Shown in pieces: positions 26,405 to 35,521 of a stretch of 39,213 nucleotides of DNA (position 1 is its first letter; each line of letters starts with the position of its first letter). Made by a program: the position numbers and the translations under genes. Source of the stretch: an uncultured Brevundimonas sp. (GTDB taxonomy: Bacteria; Pseudomonadota; Alphaproteobacteria; Caulobacterales; Caulobacteraceae); assembly GCF_947305955.1 (NCBI RefSeq), contig NZ_CAMZFB010000025.1:1-39213 (forward strand), read 5' to 3'. Below the pieces are notes generated by a model that was not told the origin of the DNA, made no database searches, and worked only from the letters and a program-made list of their open reading frames with translations.

Positions 26405-26695
26405 CTATTTCAGCCGGGCCGCGTGCGCGTCGGGGAGGACGCGGCGGGTGAGGTATTCGGACTGGAAGGCGCGTTCTTCTTCACTGAAGGGGATGTCGGT
26501 CACGCCTTCAACGGGTTTGTAGGTGCCCCAGTCGTAGTGGTCGTAATAGACCTGTCCGGCCTCGTTCGGGGTTGAGGCGTAGAAGGCTTTGACGAAGCGG
26601 GCGTCGGGTTCGCGCATGGCATCGGCCTGAGCGCTGACGGGCACGCACTCCATGCTGTCGTCGGTTTCCCAGATTTCAAACAGGATCGTGGCCAT
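26405..26695 (-). CDS. Conserved-looking protein of unknown function (96 aa)
   Basis: The protein is soluble and acidic, with several aromatic residues (FEIWETDDS, YYDHYDWGTYKP). The ATG at 26695 has AAAGGTG about 5 nt upstream. It follows trxB on the same strand, but the trxB terminator (26711-26740) lies just 16 nt before its start. Expression therefore needs readthrough or a promoter inside that hairpin. No family was recognised. Confidence 0.75.
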   Translation of the reverse strand: MATILFEIWETDDSMECVPVSAQADAMREPDARFVKAFYASTPNEAGQVYYDHYDWGTYKPVEGVTDIPFSEEERAFQSEYLTRRVLPDAHAARLK

Positions 26696-26710
26696 CGGAC
26701 ACCTTTGCCG

Positions 26711-26740
26711 TAAAGAAAAAGGCCGCTCCGAAGAGCGGCC
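26711..26740 (-). terminator. Intrinsic terminator of trxB
   Basis: Read on the minus strand, GGCCGCTC-TTCG-GAGCGGCC (26740-26721) is a perfect 8-bp stem with a stable tetraloop, followed by TTTTTCTTT. Confidence 0.85.
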
Positions 26741-26746
26741 CGTTTG

Positions 26747-27721
26747 TTATGCGGCCTGAGCTTTCTTGTGGTCTTCCTCGGCGAGGAAGCGGCCTGCCTC
26801 CAGGGCGGCCATACAGCCCATGCCGGCGGCAGTGACGGCCTGACGGTAGACGTCGTCGGTCACGTCGCCTGCGGCATAGACGCCTTCGATGGCGGTCTTG
26901 GGCGTGCCGGGCTGGACGACGATATAGCCGCCTTCCTTGGTTTCCAGCTGGCCCGCGAACAGTTCGGACGAGGGGGCGTGGCCGATGGCGATGAAGACGC
27001 CGTCAGCCTCGATTTCAGACAGCTCGCCCGTGACGGTGTTCTTGAGGCGCACGCCGGTGACGTTCTTCGCGAAGCCGTCCACGACGCCGAGGATTTCCTC
27101 GACGGCGCTGTTCCACACGATGTTGACCTTGGGATGGGCGAACAGGCGTTCCTGCAGGATCTTTTCCGAGCGCAGGGTGTCGCGGCGGTGGACCAGCGTG
27201 ACGCTCTCGGCGAAATTGGTAAGGAAGAGGGCCTCTTCCACGGCGGTGTTGCCGCCGCCGACCACGACAACCTTCTTGCCGCGATAGAAGAAGCCGTCGC
27301 AGGTGGCGCAGGCGGAGACGCCGAAGCCCTGATAGGCGGCTTCGGATTCCAGACCCAGCCATTTGGCCTGAGCGCCCGTCGAGATGATGACGGTTTCGGC
27401 GAGGATTTCGGTGCCGCTATCCAGCGTCAGGCGGAAGGGGCGCTGTGACAGGTCGGCCTTGGTCACGATGTCGTGGATGACCTCGGTGCCGACGTGCTCG
27501 GCCTGTTCCTGCATCTGTTGCATCAGCCACGGACCCTGAATGGTCTCAGCGAAGCCCGGATAGTTTTCCACGTCGGTGGTGATGGTCAGCTGGCCACCCG
27601 GCTGGATGCCGGCGATCACAACGGGATTGAGCGAGGCGCGGGCGGCATAGATGGCGGCGGTCCAGCCAGCGGGGCCGGAGCCGATGATGGCGACGCGAAC
27701 GGTACGGGCTTCTTGGGTCAT
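26747..27721 (-). CDS. trxB: Thioredoxin-disulfide reductase (TrxB)
   Basis: TrxB is a flavoprotein that uses NADPH to reduce thioredoxin. The 324 residues show the FAD loop IIGSGPAGWTAAIYAARA (12-29), PGGQLTITTDVENYPGF and the redox pair C138-A-T-C141. The NADPH loop VVVVGGGNTAVEEALFL starts near 151, with the HRRD phosphate-binding segment downstream. The C-terminal FAD contact is GDVTDDVYRQAVTAAGMG. Its length is typical of low-molecular-weight bacterial enzymes. Confidence 0.97.
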   Translation of the reverse strand: MTQEARTVRVAIIGSGPAGWTAAIYAARASLNPVVIAGIQPGGQLTITTDVENYPGFAETIQGPWLMQQMQEQAEHVGTEVIHDIVTKADLSQRPFRLTLDSGTEILAETVIISTGAQAKWLGLESEAAYQGFGVSACATCDGFFYRGKKVVVVGGGNTAVEEALFLTNFAESVTLVHRRDTLRSEKILQERLFAHPKVNIVWNSAVEEILGVVDGFAKNVTGVRLKNTVTGELSEIEADGVFIAIGHAPSSELFAGQLETKEGGYIVVQPGTPKTAIEGVYAAGDVTDDVYRQAVTAAGMGCMAALEAGRFLAEEDHKKAQAA

Positions 27722-27826
27722 GGGCCGTATTTAGAGGGTGATTCTGGCTTTCGCTACGGCAGAAACGGCGCAGGCAAAAGGTTACGGTGACTTTGTCATC
27801 CGGAATGGCCCGCCCGCACCGTTGCT

Positions 27827-27874
27827 CCGATCGAGGCCCGCACGGAACGGAGCAGGCTCCGTGCGGGCGATCGG
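27827..27874. terminator. Long imperfect hairpin after the DUF389 gene
   Basis: CCGATCG-AGG-CCCGCACGGA (27827-27846) pairs with TCCGTGCGGGCGATCGG (27858-27874) over 17 bp with a 3-nt bulge. It abuts the minus-strand stop codon at 27875. No T-run follows on either side, so it is a possible transcript-end structure rather than a classic terminator. Confidence 0.5.
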
Positions 27875-29413
27875 TCAGGGTAGGAGGCGAATGCGCGCGA
27901 GATCCGTGTCGCCGTTCTCACATTGGCTGCGTGGGGAGGGGCGGACCACGATGCCGGCAGCGGAAAGTTCTTCAAGGAAGACCTTGCCCCGATCGGTGGT
28001 CGCCGCTTCTTCGTTTTCGCGGGCCTCAAGTGTGATTTCCTGCGGCTGGCACAGGGAGATCGTGGGCGATGCCTGCCACCGGTGCATGGCCCACAGGGCG
28101 CGCTGTCGTGCGGACCTGTCCGCCAACGGCACGGCGTCCAACGGCGAGAGTGGAGGGATCACGCGGACGTCCACGCCCTCGAACCTCTGGCGAAGGGCAG
28201 CTTCCAGCGCATAGGCGGCCTTCAGGTCCAGGCCCGTGCTGGCGGAGAGCGGAATGACGGCCTTGCCGCCTTCGGCGTCCAGCAGGACCCCTTGGGTGTC
28301 AAAGGGCACGGCATCGGCGAGGCGGCGCGCCAGAGCGTTGCGTGGATCGATTGTCGGGCTGGGGGCGATGGATCGGCTGGCGGATGGATCGGCGACAACC
28401 AACTGGTCGACCTTGACGTTGACCGGAACGTGAAGGGCGGCGGTCAGGCGGTCCTGAAGGCGGGTTTGGGCATCGGCAACCATCTGGCGGGTCGAGACGA
28501 GGGTCCAGACATTGACCTGCTTGCCATCTGCTCGGGCCTCGAGCTGGGTAATGCGCGAGTCGTAGTCGGCGAATATCTGTTCGACGGCCAGGCGGGTCTC
28601 GGCCGTGGCGCGGCTTTCAAGCGCGATGGCGCGCAGAGAGAATCCGAGCGGGATGGCCAGAAGCAGGAAGGCCACGATCACGGCTATGCCGCGCCAAGGG
28701 GCCGGACGCTCCAGCAGACGGGGGTGGAAGCCGTAGAAGCCGGCGGTCACGGTCGCCGCCAGTGCGATGGCGACGAGGTTGGTCATGAACAGGAAGAAGG
28801 CACCACCCGCGATATGCCAGTCGGCGGTGCCGATGCCGAAGCCGACCGTCACCACGGGCGGCATCAGGGCGGTGGCGATGGCGACGCCGATGATGGTGTC
28901 GCCGCGCTGGCGGATAACTGCATAGGCCCCCGCCACACCCGAGAAGACGGCGATCAGCAGGTCAAAGAAATTGGGCCGTGTGCGGGCTATGATTTCGGCT
29001 GTCGGTTCCTTGAGGGGGGACAGCAGTACCAGAAGGACGGCCACGAACAGCGCGACCCCGACACCGACGACAATGGCACCGAGGGATTGTTTCAGTTCGG
29101 CAAAGTCGAGCAGCGCCAGAGAAAAACCGAGCGCGACGATAGGGCCCATCATCGGCGACACCAGCATCGCCCCGATGACCACGGCCGGCGAGTTGAGCAT
29201 CAGGCCCAGCGCCGCGATAGACGCCGAGATGACGGTCATCATCAGATAGCGGCCTGTGATGCCGCCGTTTTCATAGACGGCGTCGGCGGTGGCGTCGTGT
29301 TCGACGCCGAGGCGGGCCCGCGCGATCGTTCGCAGGATAAGACCGCGCGTCTCGCGGATGGTGCTGGATGGCTTGGATTCTGGCTCGCCCGTGGGCGTGG
29401 TAGGCGTGGACAT
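27875..29413 (-). CDS. DUF389 multi-pass membrane protein
   Basis: The 512-residue protein has the DUF389 hallmark MLVSPMMGPIVALGFSLALLD (about 83-103). Other family segments are GGITGRYLMMTVISASIAALGL, DTIIGVAIATALMPPVVTVGFGIG and FLFMTNLVAIALAA. About six membrane helices span residues 55-270. A long soluble C-terminal region follows, with a helical part (ETRLAVEQIFADYDSRITQLEAR) and a beta-rich part that may lie outside the inner membrane. The transport or other function of the family is not established. It is downstream of the ELM1 gene on the same strand, with a gap of about 115 nt. Confidence 0.85.
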   Translation of the reverse strand: MSTPTTPTGEPESKPSSTIRETRGLILRTIARARLGVEHDATADAVYENGGITGRYLMMTVISASIAALGLMLNSPAVVIGAMLVSPMMGPIVALGFSLALLDFAELKQSLGAIVVGVGVALFVAVLLVLLSPLKEPTAEIIARTRPNFFDLLIAVFSGVAGAYAVIRQRGDTIIGVAIATALMPPVVTVGFGIGTADWHIAGGAFFLFMTNLVAIALAATVTAGFYGFHPRLLERPAPWRGIAVIVAFLLLAIPLGFSLRAIALESRATAETRLAVEQIFADYDSRITQLEARADGKQVNVWTLVSTRQMVADAQTRLQDRLTAALHVPVNVKVDQLVVADPSASRSIAPSPTIDPRNALARRLADAVPFDTQGVLLDAEGGKAVIPLSASTGLDLKAAYALEAALRQRFEGVDVRVIPPLSPLDAVPLADRSARQRALWAMHRWQASPTISLCQPQEITLEARENEEAATTDRGKVFLEELSAAGIVVRPSPRSQCENGDTDLARIRLLP

Positions 29414-29527
29414 GCCCGATATTTCCCCGACTGAAACAGGGTGGAGTAACCCCTTCGGTACAGCGATGTTCCCTTCGAACCGCCGTGATTTCGAATCGTA
29501 TGCCGTATCAGGGCTTAACGTCGGGTT

Positions 29528-30547
29528 CTATCGGCGAAGACGGCGCAGGATTTCCAGCGCGGCGCGACGGGTCTCGGCCAGCGGTTCATAGGTCCAGTCG
29601 GGCAGGGTGCCGTCGAAGGGGCGGCTGGCACCGCGGGCCTGTAGGGCGGCGTGCAGGCGTTTGAACTTGGTCTGGGGTTTGAGCGGGACCATGGGCAGGA
29701 TGTGGACCGGCTTGCCCGTCGAGGCGGCCTCGGTGGCCATGTTGGCGCTGTCCTCGGTGACGAGGATGTGGTCGGCGTAGTGCAGGAAGGCGAAGAGCGG
29801 GTTCTCGCCTGCGCCGTCCCAGATGATGCCGGGCAGGGTGGAGAGGCGCTGGGTCATGATGGTCTGGGCCATCAGGGGGGTGCGGCGCGAGAAGGTGACC
29901 AGAAGCGCGCCGCCCAACTCCTCGACCGTCTCGGCGATCAGGTCCGCGAGGATGGCGGCGTGGTCAAGCGTCAGGTCGAAGGCCTTGGAGGTGCCGCCGA
30001 TCATCACGGCAACGCGCGGATGGGGCAGGGCCTCGATCTGTTTGGCAAAGGCGGGGGCGGCGTCGGCCAGCTTTTGCGGGGTGATGCGGTGGGGGCTGCC
30101 CAGAATGGACAGGACATTGGGGCCGGTGACGCCGTCGTGCTCGGGGGCGACGATCAGGTCATAGGCACTGTTCTTCCAGCGCGGGTCCTGGGTCTGGACG
30201 ACGAAGGTCTTGCCCTTGGAGGCGGCCTTGATGCGGACGGACAGGGGCAGGGTGGCGCGGCCCGTGGCGATCCAGACGTCGGGATGCGGTGTCTTTTTCA
30301 GCAGGCCGTCGCCGTGCTCCAGCATCCACGGCTGTTTCATGGCAGAGGGCAGGCGGTCGAACATCGGCTTCCAGCGGATGTGGAAGCGCGTGATTTCGGC
30401 AGGGGTTTCGGCGGCGATGGCTTCGGCAAGGCCGAGCGACTGGTTCTCGATGCCCGCGCGACCGTCGGAGACGACCCAGATGGAAAGAGGGCGCGTAGCC
30501 GTGCCACGCGCCCCTGAATCCATTGAAGGTGTGGAGCTTACTTCCAC
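29528..30547 (-). CDS. Mitochondrial-fission ELM1 family protein (DUF1022)
   Basis: The family is named after plant ELM1. In bacteria its members resemble GT-B glycosyltransferases and often occur near envelope genes. Landmarks are [20 protein letters not shown] (about 24-43), [37 protein letters not shown] and [20 protein letters not shown]. The last two match the nucleotide-sugar-binding half of GT-B folds. The start is either the GTG at 30547, inside the end of greA with AAGG upstream, or the ATG at 30523. The overlap with greA implies co-transcription. The bacterial substrate is unknown. Confidence 0.88.
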   Translation of the reverse strand: MEVSSTPSMDSGARGTATRPLSIWVVSDGRAGIENQSLGLAEAIAAETPAEITRFHIRWKPMFDRLPSAMKQPWMLEHGDGLLKKTPHPDVWIATGRATLPLSVRIKAASKGKTFVVQTQDPRWKNSAYDLIVAPEHDGVTGPNVLSILGSPHRITPQKLADAAPAFAKQIEALPHPRVAVMIGGTSKAFDLTLDHAAILADLIAETVEELGGALLVTFSRRTPLMAQTIMTQRLSTLPGIIWDGAGENPLFAFLHYADHILVTEDSANMATEAASTGKPVHILPMVPLKPQTKFKRLHAALQARGASRPFDGTLPDWTYEPLAETRRAALEILRRLRR

Positions 30548-31011
30548 TCGACCTTGAGGATTTCGTAGCCCTTCACACCACCCGGGGTGTTCACCTCGAC
30601 CACATCGCCGACCTCTTTCGAGATCAGGGCGCGGGCGATCGGGGAAGAGATCGAAATCTTGCGGGCCTTCACGTCGGCCTCGTCGTCGCCGACGATCTTG
30701 TAGAAGGACTCTTCTTCGGTGTCCTCGTCCACGAGGTGGACGGTGGCGCCGAATTTCACCACGTCACCCGACAGTTTCGACACGTCGATCACCTGGGCGC
30801 GGGACAGCTTGTCCTCGATCTCGGCGATGGAGCCTTCGATCCAGCCCTGGCGTTCCTTGGCGGCGTGATACTCGGCGTTTTCCGAGAGGTCGCCGTGCTC
30901 GCGGGCTTCGGCGATGGCAGCAATAACAGCCGGCCGCTCGACCGACTTCAGTTGCTTCAGTTGATCGTCGAGGGCGCGATAGCCCTCAGCCGTCATCGGC
31001 ACTTTTTCCAT
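30538..31011 (-). CDS. greA: Transcription elongation factor GreA
   Basis: GreA inserts its coiled coil into the RNA polymerase secondary channel and stimulates cleavage of backtracked RNA. The 157 residues match the usual length. The N-terminal coiled coil spans about 8-75, with the acidic tip D41-L-S-E44. The C-terminal FKBP-like domain includes [18 protein letters not shown] and [12 protein letters not shown]. It overlaps the ELM1 gene at its 3' end. Confidence 0.97.
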   Translation of the reverse strand: MEKVPMTAEGYRALDDQLKQLKSVERPAVIAAIAEAREHGDLSENAEYHAAKERQGWIEGSIAEIEDKLSRAQVIDVSKLSGDVVKFGATVHLVDEDTEEESFYKIVGDDEADVKARKISISSPIARALISKEVGDVVEVNTPGGVKGYEILKVEWK

Positions 31012-31182
31012 TGTGTCGTGAGTTTCTTGCTACGCCCGAAGACAGATGAAAGAGATATTCCGGTACGCCTGCGGCCACGGGGCGTTGCATGACCGGGGGC
31101 TGAGAAGCTAGGCCAAAACCTTTGAAAGTCAAGATGGCTGTTCAGTTGGCGCAGGGCGTCAGCCTCGCGCACCGGCATTATA

Positions 31183-31419
31183 TCACCGGGTTCGGCGATG
31201 TTGCCAATGGCCTGGGTGCGGGGTTTTTCGTTCTTCCATCCAGCGCTGGGCCATGGGTTTGATCCACGCACAGGTCGAGACCAGCACGCTGGCGGTGAAG
31301 GCCAGTCCGATCAGCAGGCATGCGGTCGACAGGTGGGACAGGCCGTGGGCCATGAACGCAAACAAAAAGGCGAGCGCCGCGGCGAGGACCGCGATGGAAG
31401 GTGGAGGACATTTGGGCAT
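31183..31419 (-). CDS. Small two-helix membrane protein
   Basis: The 78 residues have two hydrophobic segments (about 9-27 and 32-53) and a basic His/Arg-rich tail. The ATG at 31419 lacks a clear ribosome site. A competing frame on the same strand (31178-31426) is Arg/Pro-rich and looks like a shadow. The hydrophobic pattern makes this frame the better choice, but the gene is not certain. Confidence 0.5.
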   Translation of the reverse strand: MPKCPPPSIAVLAAALAFLFAFMAHGLSHLSTACLLIGLAFTASVLVSTCAWIKPMAQRWMEERKTPHPGHWQHRRTR

Positions 31420-31484
31420 AAGCCAAAAACGGTGGCCTCAGCCTAATGGTTTCATTTGCTTAAGCTTGAAGCCGGAGGGTGTGG

Positions 31485-32159
31485 CTATCGTGCAGCGTAG
31501 GCATAATCGCCGCCGCGCTGCAGCGCGCGCTGATAGGCCGGACGGGCGTGGATGGCCTTGAGGTAGGCGGCGCTGGCGGGATAGCGGGTGGTGTCCAGCC
31601 CCCGTGCGGCGGCGGCTTCCAAGGCGAAGCTCATCATGATGTCGGCGGCAGAGAAGGTGTTGCCGACGAACCAGCCGCCCTTGGCCAGAGAGGTCTCGAT
31701 GAAGTCGAAATGGGTGGCCAGCTGCGGGTTGATGAAGCCGCTCATGGCCTTGTTCGAGATGGCACGCACAATGGGGCGCATCAGGGCAGGGGCGCGCACG
31801 GGAAGCTGGCTGAATACCAATTTGAGCAGAAGCGGCGGCATGGCCGAGCCTTCGGCGTAGTGGAGCCAGAAGGTGAAGTCGCGCCGCGCCGGGAACCCTT
31901 GCGGCGGGCGCAGATGGCCGCCGCGATCATAGGTGACGAGAAGGTATTCGAAGATGGCGCCTGTCTCGACGAGGGTGATGTCGTCGTCTTGAAGGATGGG
32001 GGCCTTGCCCAACGGATGGAGCGCCTTGAGCGAGGCGGGAGCCAGCATGGTGGCCGGATCCCGTTCATAGCGTTTGATGTCGTATTCGACCCCGAGTTCC
32101 TCGAGGAGCCACAGCAGACGTTGGGAGCGGGAGTCTGCGAGGTGGTGGACGAGGATCAT
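31485..32159 (-). CDS. Glutathione S-transferase family protein
   Basis: The 224-residue protein has a thioredoxin-like N-terminal domain (1-78) with candidate active-site serines S10/S12 in ADSRSQRLLWLLEEL, the cis-proline P54 in GKAPIL, and the glutathione-contacting E65-T-G in LVETGAI. The helical C-terminal domain contains the structural motif FSAADIMMSFALE. It would conjugate or reduce electrophiles with glutathione; the substrate is unknown. The small gene 32175-32399 precedes it by 15 nt on the same strand. Confidence 0.93.
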   Translation of the reverse strand: MILVHHLADSRSQRLLWLLEELGVEYDIKRYERDPATMLAPASLKALHPLGKAPILQDDDITLVETGAIFEYLLVTYDRGGHLRPPQGFPARRDFTFWLHYAEGSAMPPLLLKLVFSQLPVRAPALMRPIVRAISNKAMSGFINPQLATHFDFIETSLAKGGWFVGNTFSAADIMMSFALEAAAARGLDTTRYPASAAYLKAIHARPAYQRALQRGGDYAYAAR

Positions 32160-32174
32160 CGGGGTCTCCGGTGG

Positions 32175-32399
32175 TTAGATCAGCTTCTTGGGTCGACGAC
32201 GCGGATAGGCCCCATAGGTGCCGTTCGGCGGGGAACCGGCGGGCGCATTGACCTTGGGGCCTTTGGATTTCTGATAGTTACGCCACAGTTCCCAAGCCCC
32301 GAGGGCCAAGGCGAGTTTGCCGGCATGACGGCCAGCGATGCGGCGGGTGCCGCGAGACAGAACCAGACCGCCGATAAGCGGCAGAAGACGCATCAACAT
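32175..32399 (-). CDS. Small basic protein of unknown function (74 aa)
   Basis: The start is the ATG at 32399 with AGGGA 7 nt upstream. The N-terminal half is moderately hydrophobic (RLLPLIGGLVLSRG and KLALALGAWELW). The C-terminal half is Pro/Gly/Lys/Arg-rich. It may be membrane-associated. It lies between the M20 gene and the GST gene, all on the minus strand. No family was recognised. Confidence 0.65.
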   Translation of the reverse strand: MLMRLLPLIGGLVLSRGTRRIAGRHAGKLALALGAWELWRNYQKSKGPKVNAPAGSPPNGTYGAYPRRRPKKLI

Positions 32400-32437
32400 G
32401 GCATTCCCTTTTGTGGACCCGAGGTCTGAAGGGATAA

Positions 32438-32471
32438 CGGCGCGGGGTGAGCGATGGTTCACCCCGCGCCG
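32438..32471. terminator. Perfect 13-bp hairpin between the M20 gene and the small basic gene
   Basis: CGGCGCGGGGTGA (32438-32450) pairs perfectly with TCACCCCGCGCCG (32459-32471) around an 8-nt loop. It lies 12 nt after the M20 stop on the minus strand. The T-content after it is modest (TTATCCCTTC). Confidence 0.65.
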
Positions 32472-32483
32472 TCGGCTGAACGC

Positions 32484-33806
32484 TTACTCGGCACCCTTGA
32501 ACAGCGCCTCGGCCGAGACGACCGTGGCTTCGACACCGGCGATGATCGAGGCTTCGGGGTCGATACGGAACAGGGGCGAGTGGTGCGGTGGCGGCGTGTC
32601 CTTGAGGTCTTCGGGCAGACCTCCGACGGCGAAGATCACCGCCTTGATGCCGTGTTCGGGCGCGCCATAGAAGGCGAAGTCCTCGGCCCCCATGCCTTGG
32701 CGCGGGATGTTGACCACGCGGTCGTTGCCGAGTTGCGCGGCGATGGCGGTGCGCATGCGGCTGGCGGTTTCGGTGTGGTTGATGGTGGGCGGGGTCGACT
32801 CGGTCGGCGAGCGGACGACCACGGGCAGCAGGTGTTCCGGCACGTTCAGGGCCATGGCCGTGTGCTGGGCCACGCGCTCGATGCCGTCGAGCAGGGTGTC
32901 GCGCACCGCATAGGAATCCGAGCGGACGGTGAGCTGCAGGTCGACTTCCTCGGGGATGATGTTGTGCTTGGTGCCGCCGTGGATCGAGCCGACGGTGACG
33001 ACCGCACCTTGCAGAGGGTCGGTTTCGCGGCTGCGCAGGGTTTGCAGATTGCTGATGATCTGGGCGGCGACGACGACCGGATCGACCGTCATGTGCGGGG
33101 CGGCACCGTGGCCGCCGACGCCGCGCACCTTGATGTCCACGCTGTCGGCGCTGGAATAGGCGATGTCCTGCGGAACCCAGACGGTGCCGCGCGGCAGGCC
33201 CGAGGCAACGTGGAAGCCGATGGCATATTCAGGCTTGGGGAAGCGGGTGAACAGGCCGTCCTGAATCATGGCGCGGGCCCCCTCGACGCGCTCTTCGGCG
33301 GGCTGGGCGATCAGGACGAGGGTGCCGGACCAGTTGGCCTTGCGCGCGGCCATCTGGCGGGCGGTGCCGATCAGGGCGGTGATGTGGGTGTCATGGCCGC
33401 AGGCGTGCATGACGAATTTCTCGACACCGTCGCGGTCCACCTGACGGGCGCGGGACGGGTTGGGGGCGCCGGAGCGTTCCTCGATCGGCAGACCGTCCAT
33501 GTCGGCGCGGATCAGGACCGTGGTGCCCGGGCCGTTTTCCAGAACAGCGACGACGCCGGTGCCGCCGACGTTCTCGGTCACGGTATAGCCGAGGGCGCGA
33601 AGCTCGGCCGCCATGCGGGCTGCAGTCTGGACTTCGGAGCCGGAGAGTTCGGGATTGCGGTGGAAGTGGTCGAACAGCTGGCCAAGGTTGGCTTGGTAGT
33701 CAGCGCGGACGGCAGCCCCCAGTGCGCTGTCACCGGCGAGGGACGGCGATGCCGTGAACGCCAGACCCGCGCAGGCGCTGGCCAATAGAAGCTTGTGAAA
33801 ACGCAT
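32484..33806 (-). CDS. Exported M20-family metallo-amidohydrolase
   Basis: The 440-residue protein has a signal peptide (1-24, SPSLA) and should act in the periplasm. It belongs to the M20D-type amidohydrolases (hippurate hydrolase, IAA-amino acid hydrolase, carboxypeptidase). Metal and catalytic residues are visible: the HACGHDTH motif with C136 and H138, the Glu pair E171-E172 in QPAEER, H199 in GFHVASG, and the late H in HHSPLF. The dimerisation domain spans about 215-330. The substrate, probably an N-acyl amino acid or peptide, cannot be deduced. Confidence 0.92.
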   Translation of the reverse strand: MRFHKLLLASACAGLAFTASPSLAGDSALGAAVRADYQANLGQLFDHFHRNPELSGSEVQTAARMAAELRALGYTVTENVGGTGVVAVLENGPGTTVLIRADMDGLPIEERSGAPNPSRARQVDRDGVEKFVMHACGHDTHITALIGTARQMAARKANWSGTLVLIAQPAEERVEGARAMIQDGLFTRFPKPEYAIGFHVASGLPRGTVWVPQDIAYSSADSVDIKVRGVGGHGAAPHMTVDPVVVAAQIISNLQTLRSRETDPLQGAVVTVGSIHGGTKHNIIPEEVDLQLTVRSDSYAVRDTLLDGIERVAQHTAMALNVPEHLLPVVVRSPTESTPPTINHTETASRMRTAIAAQLGNDRVVNIPRQGMGAEDFAFYGAPEHGIKAVIFAVGGLPEDLKDTPPPHHSPLFRIDPEASIIAGVEATVVSAEALFKGAE

Positions 33807-33904
33807 GGAAGCCCTCCCGTGAATAATACTTCGCAGGGCAGACTATAGAGGCAACGGCGTTCGGCAAGATGGAAAGTCTGCCGTAAGGTTTCAGTCCGGC
33901 CCGC

Positions 33905-34177
33905 TCAGGCCAGCAAGGTGACGAAGAAGCAGACGGCCACGATGTGGATCAGGGCCATGATCTCTGCATAGCGGCGGAAGGGCTGTTTGCGGGTCTTGTG
34001 TTTGAACAGGGTGCTGGCCCCCATGGCCCCCATACCGCCGAACAGGGTCAGGGCCAGAAGATGGCTTTCGCTGGTGCGGCGCTCATTGCGGACGGCGGCG
34101 ACCTTGTCGAAGCCGAAGGCCAGAAAGGCCCAGAGGTTGGCAAGGGCGATGAAGCCGAGAAACAGCAGAAGGGGCAT
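33905..34177 (-). CDS. DUF1294 membrane protein
   Basis: The protein has 90 residues from the ATG at 34177. Three hydrophobic segments surround the DUF1294 signature FDKVAAVRNERRTSESHLL followed by GGMGAMGASTLFKHKTRK. The upstream extension of the open frame is not hydrophobic and is left out. No ribosome site is obvious. The function of the family is unknown. Confidence 0.85.
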   Translation of the reverse strand: MPLLLFLGFIALANLWAFLAFGFDKVAAVRNERRTSESHLLALTLFGGMGAMGASTLFKHKTRKQPFRRYAEIMALIHIVAVCFFVTLLA

Positions 34178-34296
34178 GGGCCAGGACGCCGAGAATGGGC
34201 TCGAATTAAGCGTTGCGGTAACAGTCCCGTAACGTTGGGTGACAATTGACGCAACTGTACGGAGCGACGCGACGTTTATGGGGCGAAGGAGGCCCC

Positions 34297-34560
34297 ATGT
34301 CATTCACTCAACTGAACCCTACAGTCCCCGTCTATGTGATCGGTAAAGGCCCGGGTTATGCGGTGGGTGTGATCGATTATGGACAGGAGCATAATCTGAT
34401 CTGGGTCACGGCGATCAATGAGACGGGCGAGATATGGTGTGCGCCCAATCCCAAGGTGCGGATGGACTCCAATTGGACCATGGGCAGGCCCAAGTCCAAG
34501 GCGGCAACCGAGGACGATGCGCTGCGCAAGGTCGAAAAGGCCGGTGATGCGGCGTGTTGA
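34297..34560 (+). CDS. Conserved-looking protein of unknown function (87 aa)
   Basis: The ATG at 34297 has AAGGAGG 4 nt upstream, an excellent site. The sequence is soluble and beta-rich (PVYVIGKGPGYAVGVIDYG, NLIWVTAINETGEIWCAP) and ends in a Lys/Ala-rich tail. It has no signal peptide. It is divergent from the DUF1294 gene. No family was recognised. Confidence 0.8.
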   Translation: MSFTQLNPTVPVYVIGKGPGYAVGVIDYGQEHNLIWVTAINETGEIWCAPNPKVRMDSNWTMGRPKSKAATEDDALRKVEKAGDAAC

Positions 34561-34665
34561 GGTGATTGCGTTTAACCGCTATCCAATTGGCCGATAAACG
34601 GGTCGCGGGCGGTCTGGCGGATGTTCGTCAGGGTGCTGCGGGGCGTTGGGCGCGGAGAAGCTGTT

Positions 34666-35094
34666 ATGGCCAAACCAGTGAAAATGGGTCTTGTGGTCGG
34701 TCTTGCGGCGCTGGCGGCGGCGGGTTGTTCGCGCGGTGGCGGCGAGAAGGTCCACGAGCGCGTGGCCTCGCCCGATGGCAAGATGGAAGCCGTGTTGATG
34801 ACCTGCTCCATGCCCGGTGACGCCAAGGTCATGCTGGTGACGGGCGCTGTGTTTGCGGACAAGGGCAAGGGCTGTGGCGACGTCGAGAAACAGGCGTTGA
34901 CCAGTGTCTGGGTGTCCTCGCCGCTGGAAGGCGATGGGCCGCTGGCCAGTGTGGCGTGGGCCGATGGCAAGGCGGTGTTCAGCTTTGACGGCGACCGCAA
35001 TGTGGTGACCCGACATGCCCAGGCCGGTGCGCCGCTGGACCTGATTGCGGTGCGCGGCGAGTTTCCTGAAGCCGATATCGCCGAGGGCGGCTGA
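34666..35094 (+). CDS. Lipoprotein of unknown function, paralogue A
   Basis: The protein has 142 residues from the ATG at 34666. A signal peptide with lipobox LAAAGC places the lipidated cysteine at residue 21. The mature domain shares S-P-D-G-K-M-E-A-V-L-M-T-C, a central V-F-x-D-K-G-x-G-C and a following beta-segment with the lipoprotein at 35967-36368. The two conserved cysteines probably form a disulphide. GGAG lies 9 nt before the ATG. It converges on the Lrp-type gene. Confidence 0.85.
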   Translation: MAKPVKMGLVVGLAALAAAGCSRGGGEKVHERVASPDGKMEAVLMTCSMPGDAKVMLVTGAVFADKGKGCGDVEKQALTSVWVSSPLEGDGPLASVAWADGKAVFSFDGDRNVVTRHAQAGAPLDLIAVRGEFPEADIAEGG

Positions 35095-35101
35095 TCCCGT
35101 T

Positions 35102-35521
35102 CTATCGCGCGGGGCGATATCGCCGCAGGATGATCTGGCAGTGACTGTCCGAGATCAGGGGCGAGGCCGCGACCGCGTCATTGAGCGCGGACAGATGGGC
35201 GTGCGTGGGCAGGGTGATGTGAGCCAGCGCGTCCCAGTCTCCCGAGAGGGAATAGACGGCTGTCGTCCCCTGTAGATGGTCCAGCCATTCGAGCGCCTTG
35301 TCGCAGGGGCGCTCGGTGATCCTCACCCAAAGCACGGCATGGACGCCCGCCGCGTCCGGATCGCCGATGTCGGCGTGGTAGCCACGGATGGTGCCGTTGT
35401 CCTCCATAGCCTTGATGCGTGACTGGACCGCCTGACGCGACAAGCCAATGCGCTCGCCGATCGCGCTGGCGGTGATGCGGGCATCGGCCTGTAGCAGGGC
35501 GAGGATGCGTTGGTTGGTCAG
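35102..35521 (-). CDS. Lrp/AsnC-family transcriptional regulator, start codon non-canonical or lost
   Basis: In frame, the protein runs from TNQRILALLQADARI through the helix-turn-helix ITASAIGERIGLSRQAVQSR to the RAM/AsnC ligand domain (VHAVLWVRI, VYSLSGDWDALAHITL) and ends after about 139 residues. This is a full-length family member; such proteins sense amino acids and often control an adjacent gene. No ATG, GTG or TTG lies in frame upstream of the helix-turn-helix. Only a CTG at 35519-35521, or an ATT further up, precedes a stop near 35590. The first in-frame TTG (35443) would delete half the DNA-binding domain. It may use CTG, carry a frameshift or be degraded. The divergent neighbour is the cupin gene. 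Confidence 0.75.
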   Translation of the reverse strand: MTNQRILALLQADARITASAIGERIGLSRQAVQSRIKAMEDNGTIRGYHADIGDPDAAGVHAVLWVRITERPCDKALEWLDHLQGTTAVYSLSGDWDALAHITLPTHAHLSALNDAVAASPLISDSHCQIILRRYRPAR

